Positions 52,200-61,150 of a stretch of DNA of 64,000 nt are shown in pieces; positions within the stretch are counted from its first letter, which is position 1, and the number at the start of each line of letters is the position of its first letter. Origin of the DNA: Thermogemmata fonticola. GTDB taxonomy: Bacteria > Planctomycetota > Planctomycetia > Gemmatales > Gemmataceae. The notes beneath the pieces were generated by a model. That model searched no databases. It saw nothing but the letters and a program-made list of their open reading frames with translations, and was not told the origin of the DNA. Both the position numbers and the translations under genes were made by a program. The stretch is from NCBI RefSeq assembly GCF_013694095.1, contig NZ_JACEFB010000001.1, forward strand, positions 434,001-498,000, read 5' to 3'.

Positions 52200-53024
52200 A
52201 TGTCCCTATTGTGGGTGGATGGGGAATTGGTGGACAAGCGGGAAGCTGCGGTCCATCCCTGTGATCACGGCTTTCTTTACGGCGATGGGGTTCGGATCGG
52301 CTGGCGCTTTAGTCAAGGCCAAGCCGTCTTTCTCCCGGAGCATATCGAGGACCTGTTGGCTGCCGCGGCGGAGCAGGAACTGCCCCTTCCCTATTCTCGT
52401 GACGAAATTCGAGAGGCTGTCGCCAATACGATAGCAGCCAATGGGCGCCCCAGCGGGTATGGTCATATCATTGTCACTCGCGGGATGGGCGGTTTTGGCC
52501 CGGACCCGCGCAAACTGGACCCCCATCTGTTGATCTGGGCTGAGGAATACTGGCCGTTTCCTCCGGAATTGGTGCAAGGGGGCCTTCACGCTGCCATCGC
52601 TACCGTACCGGCTCATGACCCCCGATTGTTGGGCAATCCGTATTTGGTGCGTGCGAAGATCACCGCCTTGAAACAGGGTTGCCTGGAGGCCGTCTTGAGC
52701 AATCGCTTGGGCGAGATTTGCGGAACAACGGAAGGCGCTTTATTCTTCCGTCAAGGTGCGGAGTGGTATTTTCCAGCGACACAGATAGCTGACCCTCATG
52801 CCCGCATGGCAATAGACTGGTTCCAACGGAATGGTTATCCGCTGATTTCTTGCCCTGTGCAGCATGGGCGGTTATTTGACGCCGAGGAGGCCGTGCTAGT
52901 CGGTGCCTCAGCGGGAGTCGTTCCAATCGTTCGGATTCAAGGAAGAGAGGTGGGGAATGGACAACCAGGTGCGACCACCCGGCAATTGCAGGGATGGTGG
53001 CGGCAGCAGGTCCATGGAGAGTAG
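52200..53024 (+). CDS. Aminotransferase class IV fold protein, catalytic lysine not evident
   Basis: A 274-residue member of the fold type IV PLP family (PabC, BCAT, D-amino acid aminotransferase). Recognisable: VDGELVDKREAAVHPCDHGFLYGDGV at the start (in two parts), VFLPEHIEDLLAAA, GHIIVTRGMGGFG, ADPHARMAIDWF and EEAVLVGASAGVVPI. Where the family has the lysine (K-x-LNYL), this one reads LLGNPYLVRAKI, so no Lys is in place, though a Lys follows six to ten residues later. GEICGTTEGALFF replaces the typical E-x-x-x-xN-F. Activity is therefore uncertain. GGAG is 7 bp before ATG 52200. Confidence 0.75.
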   Translation: MSLLWVDGELVDKREAAVHPCDHGFLYGDGVRIGWRFSQGQAVFLPEHIEDLLAAAAEQELPLPYSRDEIREAVANTIAANGRPSGYGHIIVTRGMGGFGPDPRKLDPHLLIWAEEYWPFPPELVQGGLHAAIATVPAHDPRLLGNPYLVRAKITALKQGCLEAVLSNRLGEICGTTEGALFFRQGAEWYFPATQIADPHARMAIDWFQRNGYPLISCPVQHGRLFDAEEAVLVGASAGVVPIVRIQGREVGNGQPGATTRQLQGWWRQQVHGE

Positions 53025-53072
53025 AATTCAGAAAACCCCTCCGCCCGTCTGGCTTCCCACGAGGAATAGCTC

Positions 53073-53534
53073 ATGAAACCCATCCGCCGCATTCTCGTGC
53101 CGACAGACTTTGGGGAATGTTCCGCACCCGCCCTGCGTTTGGCCGCTTTCCTCGCCGAACAACTCCATGCCGAATTGATCCTGTTGCATGTGGTCCAAGA
53201 TATCGCATTGGCCCTGCCAGATGCTGTCATGCCGACGCCCGTCCCTGCTCCCGATCTCGCCGAAATGATTGAAGCAGGCAAACAGGGGCTGGCCAACTTG
53301 ATCCGTTCGGAACATCTGGAACATCTCCATCCGCAGATAGAAATCCGGGTCGGCTCTCCTGTGGCCGAAATCGTAGCCGCCGCCAAAGACCTTCAGGCCG
53401 ACTTGCTTTGCATCGGCACCCATGGGCGCACCGGCCTCGCTCATCTCATCCTCGGCTCCCAAGCGGAGCGGATCCTCCGCGAGGCCCCTTGTCCGGTTCT
53501 GACCGTCAAACCCGCCAGTGCTGCCACCAACTAA
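53073..53534 (+). CDS. Universal stress protein UspA family
   Basis: A 153-residue single USP domain. The first strand ILVPTDFGECSAPALRLAA (6-24) and the C-terminal ATP-binding loop GTHGRTGLAHLILGSQAER (117-135), followed by APCPVLTVK, fit the ATP-binding USP subgroup (G-x2-G-x9-G-S). These proteins help survival under starvation or stress, with no defined reaction. GAGGAATAGCTC leads to ATG 53073. It follows the aminotransferase-fold gene by 48 bp on the same strand. Confidence 0.92.
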   Translation: MKPIRRILVPTDFGECSAPALRLAAFLAEQLHAELILLHVVQDIALALPDAVMPTPVPAPDLAEMIEAGKQGLANLIRSEHLEHLHPQIEIRVGSPVAEIVAAAKDLQADLLCIGTHGRTGLAHLILGSQAERILREAPCPVLTVKPASAATN

Positions 53535-53701
53535 TTTTCCCGGACCTGTTGACTCCTGCCTGCTTCGGATACCGTAAATCTACCGACTTCTCCTCATCTG
53601 CCCTCCGCCGAGAGAAGCGGATTCCCGGATGCTATCCGCGGTGAGCGGCATGACGATAACACTCACGGTGTGAGATTCCAACACGAGAATAGCCGCACGT
53701 T

Positions 53702-55483
53702 ATGAGTGCCGAGCAGAGGTTTAGACTTCCACTCTCCGCTTTGGACCGCTTTTGGCGAAGCCAAGGGGCCATCTACCCCCTCCTGCTCGCCACAGTGGTG
53801 ACCACATGCAACGCCGCCAAGCCCGTGGTCATTGACGATACAGCTTATCTCCTCTACGCCCGGCACATTGCCCAGCATCCCCTCGACCCCTACGGCTTTA
53901 CCATTTTCTGGTACGATCAACCGGAGTCTGCTTTCGAGGTCTTGGCTCCCCCCGTCTATCTCTACTGGCTGGCTGCGGGCTGGCAGTTGTTCGGGGACCA
54001 AATCGTCTGGCTGAAACTGTGGACCTGGCCGTGGCTCATCCTTCTGGCGTATGGTTTGCGATCCATACTCCGATATTTCGCTGGGTCAGCAGAAGGCTGG
54101 ATGCTCGCGGTTTTGATGCTGTCCCCCGCGATCCTTCCTGCGGTCAACCTGATGCTGGATGTACCGGCCTATGCCCTCGGTGTCACGGCGCTGGCAGTCT
54201 GGTGCCGGGCTGGCCATATGGATTGGCGCGGGGGAGCATGGTTTCTGGCTCTGATGGCGGGAGCACTTTTGGGTCTGGCCATGCAAACCAAGTACACCTT
54301 GCTCACCTTCGTGCCGGTGCTTCTTCTGGGGCAACTCCCCCGACGCCGCTGGTCGCTCACCCTAGCAGCGAGTTTCACGGCTATTGCCATCTTTCTCGCC
54401 TGGGAAGGGTTCTGCCTCGTCCGTTATGGCAACTCACACTTCTGGTACCACGCCTCCAGTCAAGCTCACAGCAGCCTGTGGGAGCAGTGGCAGGCGAAGG
54501 CCGCACTCACGGGACCGCTGCTGGGATATTGGGGATATTTCGGGGCTGCCATCGGGCTGATCGTTGTCCTCCGTTTGGGATTACCTCGCCGCCCGGTGTA
54601 TTGCGCTGCCTGTTTTTGGCTGGTCGGTGCACTGCTCGCCAGTTGTGTCCCGGAACATTTTCTCCTCCTTTCAGACCAGTTGTCCCTCCCCGTGCTGTTT
54701 TGGCAGGTGGCGGGGTGTTGCTCCGGCATTGTCATCGTGTTAGGTCTACTAGCCCTCGCCTTTTCCCCCGCGGCAGACCCAGCGGAGCAAAAACTTTCGC
54801 GTTTTCTCGTGTTGTGGTGGGGTGTGGAACTAGCAGGCTATTATCTGTTGACGCCGTTCGGGGCAGCCCGGCGGCTTATAGGACTGACCCTGGTCACTCA
54901 CTTAGCGGCGGCCCGCCTTTATTCCCAGGGCGGGGAATTACCACGATACCTGCTTCTATCTTGGGAAAATGCCAAGCAGGCGCTTGCGGTCCAAGGCCCT
55001 CACCGACTGCCCGTGCTTCTGGCGGCCCTGTCCCTGGTGGCGGGCGGGGCCATTGCTGCCGTCGATTTGCTGGATGCTCAAGCGGAAAAGTGGTGCGTCG
55101 AACAAGCGGCGGCAGTTTTACAGGAACTTCCTGAGCGCAACTGCAGTCGCATCTGGTTCGCCGGACATTGGGGCTTTCAATACTACGCTCAGCGGCTAGG
55201 CTGGGAACACATTGTGCCCGGTTCGTCCCACATCCGACCGGAGGATTTCGCAGTCTTGCCTGTTCCTCCCAAACCGGGGATATTGCACCGCCCGCATATC
55301 GGGAGTATTCCGATCCTCTTGCCTGAGGGAAATTACGACACTGTTGCGGAAGTCATTTGGGACGATCCCATCGCTGCCCAAACGATTCCGAATTACTACG
55401 GCGGCAGTGTGGCCCTGATCGGGAGAAGCCATCCTCGTTTGCGGGTGGTGGTAGCCCGTCTTCGGAGCGACTGGTATCCTTGA
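53702..55483 (+). CDS. GT-C glycosyltransferase-like (GT39/PMT type) membrane protein
   Basis: A 593-residue polytopic protein with about ten to twelve helices. The early outer loop has the acidic pair in VVIDDTAYLLYARHIA near 46-61, as in ArnT and protein-O-mannosyl transferases, followed by HPLDPYGFTIFWYDQPESAF and PPVYLYWLAAG. LMLDVPAYALGVTALAVW and MQTKYTLLTFVP are also typical. A periplasmic C-terminal domain of about 150 residues follows. It likely moves a sugar from polyprenyl phosphate onto lipid or protein; which is unclear. A 21-bp tandem duplication lies at its end and reaches past the stop. Confidence 0.83.
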   Translation: MSAEQRFRLPLSALDRFWRSQGAIYPLLLATVVTTCNAAKPVVIDDTAYLLYARHIAQHPLDPYGFTIFWYDQPESAFEVLAPPVYLYWLAAGWQLFGDQIVWLKLWTWPWLILLAYGLRSILRYFAGSAEGWMLAVLMLSPAILPAVNLMLDVPAYALGVTALAVWCRAGHMDWRGGAWFLALMAGALLGLAMQTKYTLLTFVPVLLLGQLPRRRWSLTLAASFTAIAIFLAWEGFCLVRYGNSHFWYHASSQAHSSLWEQWQAKAALTGPLLGYWGYFGAAIGLIVVLRLGLPRRPVYCAACFWLVGALLASCVPEHFLLLSDQLSLPVLFWQVAGCCSGIVIVLGLLALAFSPAADPAEQKLSRFLVLWWGVELAGYYLLTPFGAARRLIGLTLVTHLAAARLYSQGGELPRYLLLSWENAKQALAVQGPHRLPVLLAALSLVAGGAIAAVDLLDAQAEKWCVEQAAAVLQELPERNCSRIWFAGHWGFQYYAQRLGWEHIVPGSSHIRPEDFAVLPVPPKPGILHRPHIGSIPILLPEGNYDTVAEVIWDDPIAAQTIPNYYGGSVALIGRSHPRLRVVVARLRSDWYP

Positions 55484-55501
55484 CCGAACGACTGGTATCC
55501 T
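55468..55501. repeat. 21-bp period tandem repeat at a gene end
   Basis: CGACTGGTATCCT occurs at 55468-55480 and 55489-55501. The first copy encodes the last residues DWYP before TGA of the GT39-like gene; the second, in the same frame, comes after the stop. Confidence 0.75.
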
Positions 55502-55535
55502 CGAACGGCGGGCTTCCCAGTTCCGCAAGAGGTCT

Positions 55536-56531
55536 TCACGACATCGCCGTCGGACCCAACAACCAGCGACCCAGGTTGAAATACAGCAGCAGTGTGATCA
55601 TATCAGCACTGGCCAGGGCAATCGGACCAGAGGCCACTTGGGGATTGTAACGCAGGATGCGCACAATCAAGGGTATGCTCATGCCGACGATCGCCGCCGC
55701 GGCCACGCTCCCTCCGATTCCAAGAAACAGACTCAACCCGGCGTAAATGTTTTTCTTCCATAGCCAAGCCGCCAAAGCTACCACCGTGCCGCATGCCGCT
55801 CCGAGCATCAGGCCGACCAGGGCTTCGCGAATGAGCCGCCGCAGGTACAGATGCCACGTCGCACGCACTCCGTGCAGCGTCTCCAAGGCCAAACTGACGG
55901 ATTGAATACTGACACTTTCCGCCAAGGCGAGAACCACGGGAATGAACGGCGTCACGAGGACCAGAGTGGCGACATCGGCATAGGCATCTGCCAGCCAAGC
56001 GGCCAGCAGTCCGCCCGTGATGTTGGTCAGTAACCAGGGAAAGCGTGAGCGGAATGCCAACACGACACGTTTCTGGTTCGATTCCGTGAGGTGGACGCCG
56101 ATGAGCTGGAAGAGGTCCTCATTCCCTTCGCGCCGTTCCAAATCGGTCAGCTCATGGGTGTACAAATCTACGTCCACGACGCCGACGAGGCGTTTCTGGT
56201 CATCCACCACAGGGAAGGCCAAAAAGCGGTGCATAGTAAAAAACTCGCAGGCTTCCAGCACCGTGGCGGTGTGTGGAATGGCGATAACGGAGCGGACCAT
56301 GATGTCATCGACCCGTGTGTGGGGATCGCTCAGGAGCAAGCGCCGGGTGGGCACCACTCCGAGCAAGCGATTGTCCTGATCCACCACATAGAAATACACA
56401 ACCCGGCCGGAAGGAGCTTGCCGGCGCAAGTGTTCCAACGCCTCCCCGACTGTCTGGCCTGCCAGCAATCGGCAGGGATCGGTCCGCATGTGGCGCGAAA
56501 CGGGTTCGTTGAGGATACTCTGAACGGCCAT
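55536..56531 (-). CDS. MgtE-type divalent cation transporter lacking the N domain
   Basis: A 331-residue protein: two CBS domains (about 1-130; LLGVVPTRRLLL, AFPVVDDQKRLVGVVDVD), then five membrane helices with the MgtE signature PWLLTNITGGLLAAWLAD, the pore-region PFIPVVLALAESVSIQSVSL, and a late ALASADMITLLLYFNLGRW. The pore acidic residue in the last-helix ASAD segment is kept. Full MgtE has a regulatory superhelical N domain of about 130 residues ahead of CBS; it is missing here. AGGAG stands 5 bp before ATG 56531. Transport of Mg2+ or a related ion is likely. Confidence 0.86.
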   Translation of the reverse strand: MAVQSILNEPVSRHMRTDPCRLLAGQTVGEALEHLRRQAPSGRVVYFYVVDQDNRLLGVVPTRRLLLSDPHTRVDDIMVRSVIAIPHTATVLEACEFFTMHRFLAFPVVDDQKRLVGVVDVDLYTHELTDLERREGNEDLFQLIGVHLTESNQKRVVLAFRSRFPWLLTNITGGLLAAWLADAYADVATLVLVTPFIPVVLALAESVSIQSVSLALETLHGVRATWHLYLRRLIREALVGLMLGAACGTVVALAAWLWKKNIYAGLSLFLGIGGSVAAAAIVGMSIPLIVRILRYNPQVASGPIALASADMITLLLYFNLGRWLLGPTAMS

Positions 56532-56796
56532 CCGCTCTCCTGAAGCATTGTCGGGCTGACACCGGACTGGAATACCTTGGGGGATTCTGCCGCTTTCGTC
56601 AAGGTGCCGCCCTACCACAGCAGCTAAACGGTGGGTAGCTATACTGGGGGGTCGTACAGGCGCAGCAAGGGGTCAGTGATACATCACAAACGGCGAAAAA
56701 AGTCCCCGGCAGCGAGAACCCGCAGCATAGCCGGATATCTTCCCCCGACAGAGGCGGATTCCGGGAAGAGAATGGGGAGATCGCTGTTGAGCGGCG

Positions 56797-58815
56797 TTAG
56801 CGTCGGGGAACGGAGGGCGACGTGTGGAAGGGAGTTGGGTCGAATTCATCCGCAGGTGGCAGCATATCGCCGGGACCGAGCGAAGGAACAGGCGGGGGCG
56901 GGACGGCGGGCAAGGGCGGAGGTGGCATCGATGGCATTCCCTGGGGAGCCGATGCTGGAGGCGGCACGGGGGGTAAAGCCGACGGCGGGACGGCGGGCAA
57001 GGAGATCGAGGGGGCCGTGCTGCCGCTCGGCTGGGGAGCTGGGGAAGGAACAGGGGGCAAGGGAACGGTGGGGGCTGAACTGCTGCCCGGCTGCGCCTCC
57101 GGGGAAGGAAGCGGCGGATGGCGCGGCGGTGACACGCGAGTGTCCTCGGTCTGGGCAGGCGGGATCGCCGGGGGTGGTGGAGGCGTCTCCTCAGAGCGCG
57201 CCGGCGGAATTACGGCCGGAGCGGGAGGCGGCACTGCGGATAACACCCAGGCTTCCAGAGCCTTGTAGCCTGGCGCTTGCCGCGATAGAAACGCCGGTTG
57301 CTTCATCGCCCCATGGGCCGACAAGGCCTTACGCAACAGCGGACTTTGGGCAGGCTCTTGACGATCCAGTTGAGCCGCCACCGCGCGCAGGTTCTGCCAC
57401 GTGTGCTGCCATCCCACTTCCAGACCACTGACACGGGTCAAGCGGAAGGGACCGGAATAGTCCGGTCGTGCGTGGCAATCCATGCATTGATTCGCCAGCA
57501 CCGGTTGAGCCTGATTGGCGAACGAGAGAATCCCCTGGGTTGTAAGTTGCAGCTCCTGGGACCAATCCGTGAGCATCTGGCCTCCTGCTCCAGAGCGTGA
57601 GGTCTGGCTGGAAGAAGGAAATTGTTGTAGGGACAGCTCCAGACTTCGGACCAGGTCTTGGGCTTGTTTCTGTTGGGAGTCGTGCTGCACGATGGCGCGG
57701 GCTTCCGCCAAAGCCTGCTCGCGCAAACCCTGGAACATCAACCAGCGGGCCAAAGCCAGGCGGGCCGTCAAATCTGTATCCGGAATCTGCTTTCGCAGAG
57801 TTTGCCACACGGCTTGGGCATCCTCAACTACGGCGATCACCTCCGTTTTCGGCCAACGGCGATCTAAGGCCCCTTGCCGGACGACCACTTCATCTCCCTC
57901 AAACCGCACGGGACCGACAATAAGCTTGTTGTTCTTCAGAAGGACATAACGTGCAGCACCCGTTGTGGGAGCCTGGACGTTCGGAGTTGTTGGAAGCTGG
58001 ACGCTGGGAGTCGTCTGGTGCAGCTCTGAGGGTGGAGGAACCGGAAGCGTGGGTTTCTGGGGCTGAGGCAGCGGCAACTGCGACCCGACGATCGGTGCGG
58101 GCTGAGGAGGAGCTGGGACAGCCTGAGGAGCAACCGATGGTGGCGAAACGGGGCGAGATTTGCCAATACTTTCTGGGTCGGAGTTAGGTTTGTCAATGTT
58201 TCGCGGCTTGGGCAGAGGAGAAGTGTCTGACCCGGGAGGCGGCACAACAGGCAGTTTGGGCCAAGGAGCCGGCGCGGAGGGTGGCCGCACTGGCGCAGGG
58301 GAGGGTTCAGAATCACGAGGCGGCGGCACAGAGGGCAAGGGGGGCAACGCCGGCACGGAGGTCTGAGCGGTTGGAAGCGGCCTCCCTGGAGCTGCCGGCG
58401 CACTGGAAACAGGTAAAGGCAGCGTCGGAGAATCTGCTGAGGCAGGACTCACATCCGGGGGCATCACGATCGGAGGCAAGGAGACATCCACGATAGCCGG
58501 ACGCACGACGGCGGGAGCCGAAGGGTTCGATGCTATCGTTGGAGGTGGAGGCGGCACGACGGGAACGACCGGCAAAGCCGGAGCGGCAGAAGCAGGGGGA
58601 ACGTGAGGCTCAGCAGGAGCGGCGAGCGGACCGTCGGCAGAAGTGGCCTGGACGCCCGGAATACCCCCCATCCGCCCGCTCTGCCCAAGGTCGCCCATTC
58701 CCCATAAGCATACTGCTGTGAAGCCTGCCAAAATGGACATCGGCGTGATCCCCCTAGTACGAGCTGGCGCTATCCCCCGTCCATCCTGCCAGCCAGTCTC
58801 GTCCTGCGCTGCCAT
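56797..58815 (-). CDS. Proline-rich exported protein with a cytochrome c-like CxxCH motif
   Basis: A 672-residue protein in three parts. An N-terminal hydrophobic stretch (PMSILAGFTAVCLWGMG, about 25-42) looks like a signal or anchor. Residues 50-260 are extremely Pro-, Ala- and Ser-rich. Residues 265-500 are folded: VLLKNNKLIVGPVRFEGDEVVV, a helical pair, and PVLANQCMDCHARPDYSGPF with CMDCH, the haem-binding pattern of planctomycete cytochromes. The C-terminal 170 residues are again Pro/Ser-rich. GGGGGAG precedes ATG 58815. A haem protein at the envelope is possible; its partner is unknown. Confidence 0.7.
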   Translation of the reverse strand: MAAQDETGWQDGRGIAPARTRGITPMSILAGFTAVCLWGMGDLGQSGRMGGIPGVQATSADGPLAAPAEPHVPPASAAPALPVVPVVPPPPPTIASNPSAPAVVRPAIVDVSLPPIVMPPDVSPASADSPTLPLPVSSAPAAPGRPLPTAQTSVPALPPLPSVPPPRDSEPSPAPVRPPSAPAPWPKLPVVPPPGSDTSPLPKPRNIDKPNSDPESIGKSRPVSPPSVAPQAVPAPPQPAPIVGSQLPLPQPQKPTLPVPPPSELHQTTPSVQLPTTPNVQAPTTGAARYVLLKNNKLIVGPVRFEGDEVVVRQGALDRRWPKTEVIAVVEDAQAVWQTLRKQIPDTDLTARLALARWLMFQGLREQALAEARAIVQHDSQQKQAQDLVRSLELSLQQFPSSSQTSRSGAGGQMLTDWSQELQLTTQGILSFANQAQPVLANQCMDCHARPDYSGPFRLTRVSGLEVGWQHTWQNLRAVAAQLDRQEPAQSPLLRKALSAHGAMKQPAFLSRQAPGYKALEAWVLSAVPPPAPAVIPPARSEETPPPPPAIPPAQTEDTRVSPPRHPPLPSPEAQPGSSSAPTVPLPPVPSPAPQPSGSTAPSISLPAVPPSALPPVPPPASAPQGMPSMPPPPLPAVPPPPVPSLGPGDMLPPADEFDPTPFHTSPSVPRR

Positions 58816-58860
58816 AACGACTCCCCCGGCCACTGTCAACCAGATTCAGAGGTCGGATTC

Positions 58861-60111
58861 ATGAGAGCGGAAATCCTCGCCATCGGTACGGAATTAACGA
58901 CCGGCCAGACGGTGGATACCAACAGTCCCTGGTTAAGCCAGCGGCTGGCGGAGGTGGGAATACCAACCGGTTATCACACGATCGTACCCGATGAGCTGAC
59001 CGACATTGTCGAGGCGTTACATATCGCCGCGGGGCGGGCCTCGCTTATCCTCATCAGCGGAGGATTAGGGCCGACACAAGACGATCTGACACGTGAAGCC
59101 CTGGCACAGGCCGCACAGGTTTCCCTCGTGGAAGACCCGGCAGCACTGGAGCATATACGCACCTTCTTTTCCAGCCGCGGCCGTCCCATGCCGGAGCGCA
59201 ACCGCCAGCAAGCCCTGCGCCCAGAAAATGCCGAGTTGCTCCCCAATCCGATTGGAACCGCACCCGGCTTGTTTCTCCATCTCAGCCAGGCCCTAGTCTT
59301 TGCCCTGCCCGGAGTGCCGCGGGAATTGCAACTCATGTTCCAGGAGCAGGTCCGCCCTCGATTGCTGAAGCACGTCGGTAGTGCGGGTGTTATCCTGTAT
59401 CGCAAGATCAACACCTTCGGCCTGGGCGAATCCGCCGTGGAGGAAAAAATCGCCGACCTGACGGCTCGCGGGCGCAATCCCGAAGTGGGAATCACCGTCA
59501 GCGACGCCGTGGTCTCCTTGCGGATCATCGCCCGTTACCCCACCTTAGCCGAAGCGCAGGCTCAAGTCAGCGCTACAGAATCCTTGATCCGGCAACGGCT
59601 GGGGGAGATCGTGTTCGGTGTCGAGGACGAAGAGCTGGAAGACATCGTCGTGCGATTGGCCCAGGAGCGGAAAGCCACCTTGGCGGCGGCGGAGAGTATC
59701 ACGGGCGGGCTGGTAGCCCATCGCATTTGCCGGGTGCCAGGAGCTAGCCAATACTTTCGTGGCGGCATCGTGGCCTATACGGAGGAGATCAAGCATCAGG
59801 AATTGGGTATACCTTGGGAAATGCTCCGCGAGTTAGGGGCCGTCAGTGCGCCGGTTGCTCAGGCGATGGCGGAAGCAGTCCGGCGTCGCTTCGCTGCGGA
59901 CCTCGCTGTGGCCACCACCGGCTTTGCCGGCCCTACGGGAGGAACGCCGCAAGAACCCATCGGCACCGCCTACGTCGCCTTAGCTAGCCAGCAAGGAACC
60001 GAGGTCGTGCGGCACGTCTGGAGCGGAGAACGCACGGAAATCATGAGCCGCACAGCCAAACTCGCCTTGAATCTCCTCCGGCTTCATCTTTTGAGACGTC
60101 CTACGAGTTGA
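58861..60111 (+). CDS. cinA: CinA family protein (competence/damage-inducible; NMN deamidase)
   Basis: A 416-residue, two-domain CinA. N-terminal MoaB-like domain: EILAIGTELTTGQTVDTNS near 3-21 and LILISGGLGPTQDDLTREAL near 61-80, linked to ADP-ribose pyrophosphatase activity. C-terminal deamidase domain: TLAAAESITGGLVAHRI near 274-290, GGIVAYTEEIKHQELG and ATTGFAGPTGG near 351-361, which hydrolyses nicotinamide mononucleotide for NAD recycling. Both are full. ATG 58861 starts 45 bp from the divergent proline-rich gene. Single gene. Confidence 0.93.
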   Translation: MRAEILAIGTELTTGQTVDTNSPWLSQRLAEVGIPTGYHTIVPDELTDIVEALHIAAGRASLILISGGLGPTQDDLTREALAQAAQVSLVEDPAALEHIRTFFSSRGRPMPERNRQQALRPENAELLPNPIGTAPGLFLHLSQALVFALPGVPRELQLMFQEQVRPRLLKHVGSAGVILYRKINTFGLGESAVEEKIADLTARGRNPEVGITVSDAVVSLRIIARYPTLAEAQAQVSATESLIRQRLGEIVFGVEDEELEDIVVRLAQERKATLAAAESITGGLVAHRICRVPGASQYFRGGIVAYTEEIKHQELGIPWEMLRELGAVSAPVAQAMAEAVRRRFAADLAVATTGFAGPTGGTPQEPIGTAYVALASQQGTEVVRHVWSGERTEIMSRTAKLALNLLRLHLLRRPTS

Positions 60112-60166
60112 TAGCATTACGATCCACAAAATAGCAACAGGGTCGGATAGGGCCCATCCCACCTCC

Positions 60167-61150
60167 TTACCCTCGCGGCAGCCAACGGACCTCGCGGAAC
60201 CAGGCGATCATCTCCTGGAGGGATTGGATAACGGGGCGAGGTAGCAGGCAGAGCACTTCCCGAGTTCGCTGGGTGTCAAAGTGCATGCGGCGCCGGGTGA
60301 GCTTGACGCCCGTCACCGTTGCTTGAGGTGGGCGACCCGTGAGGTCGGCCAGAAACTCGTCCGCGTAGGCCACCGTCAAGGCCAGCGGATAGGGAATGCG
60401 CCAGCGTGGGGGTGGCACCCCGGCTAGTCGTGCCACAGTATCGAAGAGTTGGCGGATTGTCCAATTCTCGCCGCCGAGGATATAACGGTGCTCGGAGGGA
60501 GGCCGCTCCGCCGCTGCCGCCAGGCCCAAAGCCACATCGCGCACGTCGATCAAGTTCAACTCCCCCACTACGTAGGCTGGCCGTTTCCCCAAGCAGATGT
60601 CAAGGATCATCTGTGTCGGCGGTGTGCGCAGCCAGTCCCCCGGACCAATCGGCAGCGTGGGATTCACAATCGTGACTGGCGCTCCGGCACGAGCTAGCAG
60701 CCAGACGTAGCGCTCGGCACGCCATTTGGACAGGCAATAAGGACCGATCACCTCTCGGCGAGAAACATCGTGGTTCTCGGTGATGACATCCTCTAGTCCG
60801 CGGCGGGTCAGAATGCTTTCCGTGCTGACATGCACAATACGGCGGACCCTGTGCCGCAACGCCGCTTGCAGGACATGCACCGTGCCCCAGTAATTGACTC
60901 GCTGGAATTCGCCGCGCCGGTGCGCCCAGAGTTGCGGATTGGCAGCCAGATGATACACCACCACGGCATCGCAAAAAACGGTTCGCAAAGTGGCATCGTC
61001 GCAGATGTCCACCGACACAAAGTCCGCCGACAGAGCGATGTCACAGGGCGGTTCCCGCCGATCCGCAATGCGGACCTTCTCGCCCCGCGCCAGCAAGAGG
61101 CGGACAAGATGGCTCCCCACAAAACCGCTTCCCCCTGTGACAACGATCAC
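60167..61150 (-). CDS. NAD-dependent epimerase/dehydratase family protein
   Basis: Extended SDR protein of 327 residues. NAD site VIVVTGGSGFVGSHLVRLLL at the N-terminus; VVYHLAANPQLW near 73-84; the Ser of VHVSTES; active-site YCLSKWRAERYV (Tyr-x3-Lys) near 148-159; VTIVNPTLPIGPGD near 168-181. It is of the 3-beta-HSD/NAD-sugar epimerase type, as used on hopanoid, sugar or aglycone substrates. The GTG at 61150 overlaps the TGA of the upstream FAD-oxidoreductase gene (GTGA), so translation is coupled. A longer frame from 61600 is only the other frame of that gene. Confidence 0.86.
   Translation of the reverse strand: MIVVTGGSGFVGSHLVRLLLARGEKVRIADRREPPCDIALSADFVSVDICDDATLRTVFCDAVVVYHLAANPQLWAHRRGEFQRVNYWGTVHVLQAALRHRVRRIVHVSTESILTRRGLEDVITENHDVSRREVIGPYCLSKWRAERYVWLLARAGAPVTIVNPTLPIGPGDWLRTPPTQMILDICLGKRPAYVVGELNLIDVRDVALGLAAAAERPPSEHRYILGGENWTIRQLFDTVARLAGVPPPRWRIPYPLALTVAYADEFLADLTGRPPQATVTGVKLTRRRMHFDTQRTREVLCLLPRPVIQSLQEMIAWFREVRWLPRG

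Noticed and set aside
54019-55134. 371-codon open frame on the plus strand
   Set aside because: Shifted frame of the GT39-like gene, rich in Arg, Gly and Pro, no signal for translation.
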